A stretch of DNA of 8,103 nucleotides from NCBI GenBank assembly GCA_016185555.1, contig JACPNI010000015.1, forward strand, positions 1 through 8,103, read 5' to 3'. This document shows, piece by piece, positions 6,011 to 8,103 of the stretch. The DNA is from Candidatus Woesearchaeota archaeon (GTDB lineage: Archaea; Nanobdellota; Nanobdellia; SCGC-AAA011-G17; JACPNG01). How positions within the stretch are numbered: position 1 is the first letter of the stretch; the number at the start of each line of letters is the position of its first letter. The position numbers were made by a program, and so were the translations under genes. The notes beneath the pieces were generated by a model. That model saw only the letters and a program-made list of their open reading frames with translations. It was not told where the DNA came from and did not search any database.

Positions 6011-6316
6011 ATGGCGAAAGAAATTGTTATCATAAGCCTTGGGGGTTCATTGGTTGTTCCTGATAAGATAAACATTGAATTTTTAAAGGAATTTAGAAAA
6101 TTGATCCTGAGCAAAATTAAAGATAAAAGGTTCATTATTATCATTGGCGGTGGGAAGATATGCCGGGAATATCAAAATGCAGCTTCATCAGTTGTTGATA
6201 TAGCCGATGAGGATTTAGACTGGTTAGGTATTCATGCAACAAGGTTAAACGCACATTTACTAAGAACTATTTTTAGAGAACATGCACATCCAAAAGTTAT
6301 AAAAGATCCAACCTAA
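6011..6316 (+). CDS. pyrH: UMP kinase, N-terminal part, ending at a premature in-frame TAA
   Basis: UMP kinase phosphorylates UMP to UDP with ATP in pyrimidine nucleotide synthesis. The 101 residues before the stop match the first half of the archaeal enzyme of the amino-acid-kinase fold: the start M-A-K-E-I-V-I-I-S-L-G-G-S-L-V (phosphate-binding G-G-S), I-I-I-I-G-G-G-K-I-C-R-E-Y (about 42-54) and a D-W-L-G-I-H-A-T-R-L-N segment (about 70-80). The frame then meets TAA at 6314-6316, directly after K-D-P-T, and continues in the same frame with the rest of the protein. The ATG at 6011 fits the TATA box at 5981-5988 and a leaderless transcript. On its own this half lacks the ATP-site half of the fold and should be inactive. 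Confidence 0.85.
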   Translation: MAKEIVIISLGGSLVVPDKINIEFLKEFRKLILSKIKDKRFIIIIGGGKICREYQNAASSVVDIADEDLDWLGIHATRLNAHLLRTIFREHAHPKVIKDPT

Positions 6317-6691
6317 GCAATAGATTTTAAAGAAAGCATATTAATTGCAGCAGGATGGAAACCTGGATGGAGTACTGATTATGATGCAGTTTTATTAGCC
6401 AAGAATTTTGGTGTTAAGAAAATACTCAATCTAACAAATGTTGACTATGCATATGATAAGGATCCGAATAAGTTTAAGAATGCAAAACTAATTAAAGAAA
6501 TTTCATGGAAAGAATTTTCAAAGATTATTGGTGATGGATGGGATCCGGGGAAGAATCTTCCATTTGATCCAGTAGCGACAAAGGAGGCAATGAGATTAGG
6601 GCTTAAAGTTATAATAACCAATGGTGGGGAGATAAATAACCTTAATAACATTATTGAAGACAAGGAATTTAAAGGGACTATAATTAGTTAG
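6317..6691 (+). pseudogene. pyrH: UMP kinase, C-terminal part after the in-frame stop
   Basis: The same reading frame continues after the TAA for 124 codons to a TAG at 6689-6691. It shows the second-half motifs of archaeal UMP kinase: A-A-G-W-K-P-G-W-S-T-D-Y-D-A-V-L-L-A, N-L-T-N-V-D-Y-A-Y-D-K-D-P-N-K-F, and F-D-P-V-A-T-K-E-A. There is no plausible start codon near the break (the first in-frame ATG is at about 6587), so it is not an independent gene. Read through, the two parts total 226 codons, the normal length of archaeal UMP kinase, with no deletion. A single base change (for example AAA or GAA to TAA) is enough to explain the break. The DNA glycosylase gene follows after 3 nt, probably in the same transcript. 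Confidence 0.85.
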
Positions 6692-6694
6692 TTT

Positions 6695-7369
6695 ATGCAA
6701 AATTTAGTAAAAAATGTTTATTTTAAACTTCTAAAAGAATTTGGCGACCTAAATTGGTGGCCGGTCATTTCCAATAATCATAAGCTGGAAATATGTTTGG
6801 GGGCCATTTTAACCCAGTCAACAAATTGGAGGAACGTTGAAAAATCAATTTTAAAGCTTAATGATAATAACCTAATAGATGCTAAAAAATTAAAAAATAT
6901 TAAAGTAGAAGAATTAGCACAATTAATAAAATCCAGTGGTTATTATAATCAAAAAGCAAAGAAGATTAAAAACTTTATAGGAGTTTTATTTGAAGAGTTT
7001 AATGGGGATTTGGATTATTTGTTTAGCTTAAGGATTAAGGAATTAAGAAATAAGTTATTATGTATAAATGGAATAGGTAAAGAAACAGCAGACTCTATTA
7101 TTTTATATGCAGCAAATAAACCAATGTTTGTTATTGATTTATACACAAAAAGAATTTTTTCAAGATTAGGACATGAAGAAGGAGATTATGACAAATTGCA
7201 GTTATCCTTTATGAAAAATTTACCATTTGATGTAGAATTATTTAACCAATATCATGCTTTATTAGTTGAATTGGGGAAAAGGTATTGCAAGAAAGATCCA
7301 GAATGCAGTAATTGCCCGCTACTCAACTTCTGCAGAACTGGTAAGGGTCTTAATCCTTCTGTCTTTTGA
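6695..7369 (+). CDS. Endonuclease III-related DNA glycosylase (COG2231/MagIII-like, 4Fe-4S)
   Basis: 224 aa HhH-GPD superfamily protein, expected to excise damaged bases in DNA base-excision repair. Visible features: the L-N-W-W-P motif (about 19-23) and A-I-L-T-Q-S-T-N-W-R-N-V-E-K (about 37-50) typical of the COG2231 group; the helix-hairpin-helix I-N-G-I-G-K-E-T-A-D (about 124-133); the catalytic Asp in F-V-I-D-L-Y-T-K-R (Asp148); and a C-terminal iron-sulfur cluster motif C-x5-C-x2-C-x5-C (Cys198, 204, 207, 213). In Nth the residue after the hairpin is the catalytic Lys; here it is Glu130, as in MagIII-type monofunctional glycosylases. A simple glycosylase without AP-lyase activity, perhaps acting on alkylated bases, is therefore more likely than true Nth (inference). 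Its ATG is 3 nt after pyrH, so it is probably co-transcribed. The last 51 bp overlap the convergent PUA gene. Confidence 0.85.
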   Translation: MQNLVKNVYFKLLKEFGDLNWWPVISNNHKLEICLGAILTQSTNWRNVEKSILKLNDNNLIDAKKLKNIKVEELAQLIKSSGYYNQKAKKIKNFIGVLFEEFNGDLDYLFSLRIKELRNKLLCINGIGKETADSIILYAANKPMFVIDLYTKRIFSRLGHEEGDYDKLQLSFMKNLPFDVELFNQYHALLVELGKRYCKKDPECSNCPLLNFCRTGKGLNPSVF

Positions 7370-7798
7370 TATGTAATTAAAAATTGCCCCTTCTTTATAC
7401 CGGCCACAGCCAAAAAAATCATTATTGCTTTTTATTATAACAAAACCTTCAAAGTCTGCTTCTCCATAAACCAAATCCTTGCCTGTTACCCAGTCATTTA
7501 ATTCCTCTTCATTTACGCTAATAATATTCTTTGTAGCAAATTTACCAATGATCTGTGATCCTTCTATGCTCAGTCTAACAAAACCTTTCCTGTACTCTGC
7601 AAAATATAACCCAATAGAGTTTATTTTCAGCCCTTCTAAGTCTATTTTAGAGAAATCCCTGTTTACTAAATAAATCTTATTTTCTTTATTAATTAAAAAC
7701 CCATAATCAAGCCTAAGGTTTTTTATACCATAATGTTCTTCTAGTGTTCTAGTAATTGATCTTATTTCTTTTGAATTGAGTATTTTATATTGGTGCAT
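7319..7798 (-). CDS. PUA-domain RNA-binding protein (ribosome-biogenesis/RsmF-C-like)
   Basis: 159 aa. The N-terminal part (about 1-75) is a mixed alpha/beta region with Y-L-V-N-R-D-F and S-I-G-L-Y-F-A-E-Y. The C-terminal part (about 76-150) resembles a PUA-like RNA-binding domain, with W-V-T-G-K-D-L, the E-G-F-V-I-I-K strand, F-F-G-C-G-R and a closing I-F-N-Y-I-S-K-D-R-R-I. Small archaeal proteins of this shape are assigned to the NOL1/NOP2/Nip7-related PUA group (COG3270-type); I infer this from motif memory, and no methyltransferase domain is present. A role in rRNA or tRNA binding or modification is likely but not specific. The ATG at 7798 fits a TATA core centred exactly 26.5 nt upstream with no Shine-Dalgarno. 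Its 3' end lies 51 bp inside the convergent glycosylase gene, so the two mRNAs are complementary at their tails. Confidence 0.7.
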   Translation of the reverse strand: MHQYKILNSKEIRSITRTLEEHYGIKNLRLDYGFLINKENKIYLVNRDFSKIDLEGLKINSIGLYFAEYRKGFVRLSIEGSQIIGKFATKNIISVNEEELNDWVTGKDLVYGEADFEGFVIIKSNNDFFGCGRYKEGAIFNYISKDRRIKTLTSSAEVE

Positions 7799-7820
7799 AA
7801 TAGAATCTGTTTATTGTTAT

Positions 7821-7829
7821 TATTTAAGT
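7821..7829 (-). promoter_or_regulatory. TATA box of the PUA-domain gene
   Basis: On the minus strand cttaaata (plus 7821-7828) fits the archaeal TATA consensus, and its centre (7824.5) is 26.5 nt upstream of the ATG at 7798, suggesting a leaderless transcript. It overlaps the stop codon (7824-7826) of the upstream gene. Confidence 0.55.
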
Positions 7830-8103
7830 ATATCTCCCTTCATCAACTTCACTTAAGAATTCAAAGGGATTAAAAGTATTTTTCTTATTTAGTTCATTTA
7901 TCATTAAGCCATATCCAATAAGCTTATTTTCTAGGTCCTTTGTTAATTTGCCTTCTCTTTTAGCTTGAATCACATCACTCATTACTTCAACAAGCATAGA
8001 ATTAGGACTTCCATTAAATTCAGTTAGTTTAATCTCTTGTGGGATCCACAGTCTCTCCATTAGGTCCAGATCTTCTCTTTCCTTTGGGTTGTCAACGCAT
8101 TCA
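7824..8103 (-). CDS. Hypothetical protein, 5' end beyond the window
   Basis: An open minus-strand frame enters from the right edge and ends at TAA 7824-7826. An internal ATG at 8060 would give a 78-aa protein. The frame stays open above it (V-D-N-P-K-E-R-E-D-L-D-L before the Met) and no strong Shine-Dalgarno or TATA is apparent at the right distance, so the gene probably starts outside the window. The visible part is charged and helical (R-L-W-I-P-Q-E-I-K-L, then V-E-V-M-S-D-V-I-Q-A-K-R-E-G-K-L), with no cysteine after 8060, no membrane segment and no recognised domain. It lies upstream of, and in the same direction as, the PUA gene, whose promoter overlaps its stop codon. Function unknown. 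Confidence 0.55.
   Translation of the reverse strand, partial: ECVDNPKEREDLDLMERLWIPQEIKLTEFNGSPNSMLVEVMSDVIQAKREGKLTKDLENKLIGYGLMINELNKKNTFNPFEFLSEVDEGRYT

Noticed and set aside
6445..6663. 72-aa minus-strand frame inside the second half of pyrH
   Set aside because: It is antisense to conserved UMP kinase motifs, with no independent support.
6660..6675. Separate TATA box (aatttaaa) for the DNA glycosylase gene inside the pyrH end
   Set aside because: The distance is plausible, but the core is weak and lies in coding sequence; with a 3-nt gap to pyrH, co-transcription is the simpler reading.

Overview
The window looks like a gene-dense, AT-rich piece of an archaeal chromosome, most likely from a DPANN-type lineage (Woesearchaeota/Pacearchaeota-like; the lineage is inference from gene flavour). 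The archaeal evidence is direct. BRE/TATA-type promoters sit about 26-27 nt before start codons with no Shine-Dalgarno (leaderless transcripts), against one leadered gene with a GAGG site. The UMP kinase is the short archaeal type, and there is a COG2231-type endonuclease III relative and a PUA-domain protein of archaeal style. No rRNA, tRNA, CRISPR array or transposase was seen.

Layout. At 23-187 (minus) lies a 5'-truncated tail of a phosphoenolpyruvate synthase (ppsA) gene. At 248-1240 (plus) is an unrecognised 330-aa gene with its own leaderless promoter. At 1230-3580 (minus) is a full-length ppsA, split by a one-base frameshift near 2198-2222 between the phosphohistidine domain and the C-terminal PEP-binding barrel. 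The unknown gene therefore lies between two diverged copies of a ppsA 3' end, which resembles integration into a gene's 3' end with displacement of the old tail. A 104-bp divergent promoter region (3581-3684) leads to a plus-strand operon (3685-5569) of three tandem, cysteine-free paralogues of unknown function followed by lspA (prolipoprotein signal peptidase), all overlapping or separated by 0-5 nt.

A minus-strand zinc-ribbon protein (5566-5958) ends convergently with lspA, sharing a TTAA. It appears to start from a palindromic TATA box (5981-5988) that also serves the divergent pyrH (UMP kinase, 6011-6691). pyrH is interrupted by one in-frame TAA at codon 102. A COG2231/MagIII-like DNA glycosylase (6695-7369) follows 3 nt after pyrH, and its tail overlaps by 51 bp a convergent PUA-domain gene (7319-7798). 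A partial minus-strand gene of unknown function runs off the right edge.

The recognised genes are central housekeeping: gluconeogenic PEP formation, pyrimidine nucleotide synthesis, DNA base repair, RNA binding and possibly lipoprotein maturation. Two normally single-copy core genes are broken by point lesions, so consensus sequence error has to be considered alongside real decay. The least explained parts are the gene between the ppsA tails, the three-paralogue/lspA operon, and the symmetric divergent promoter.
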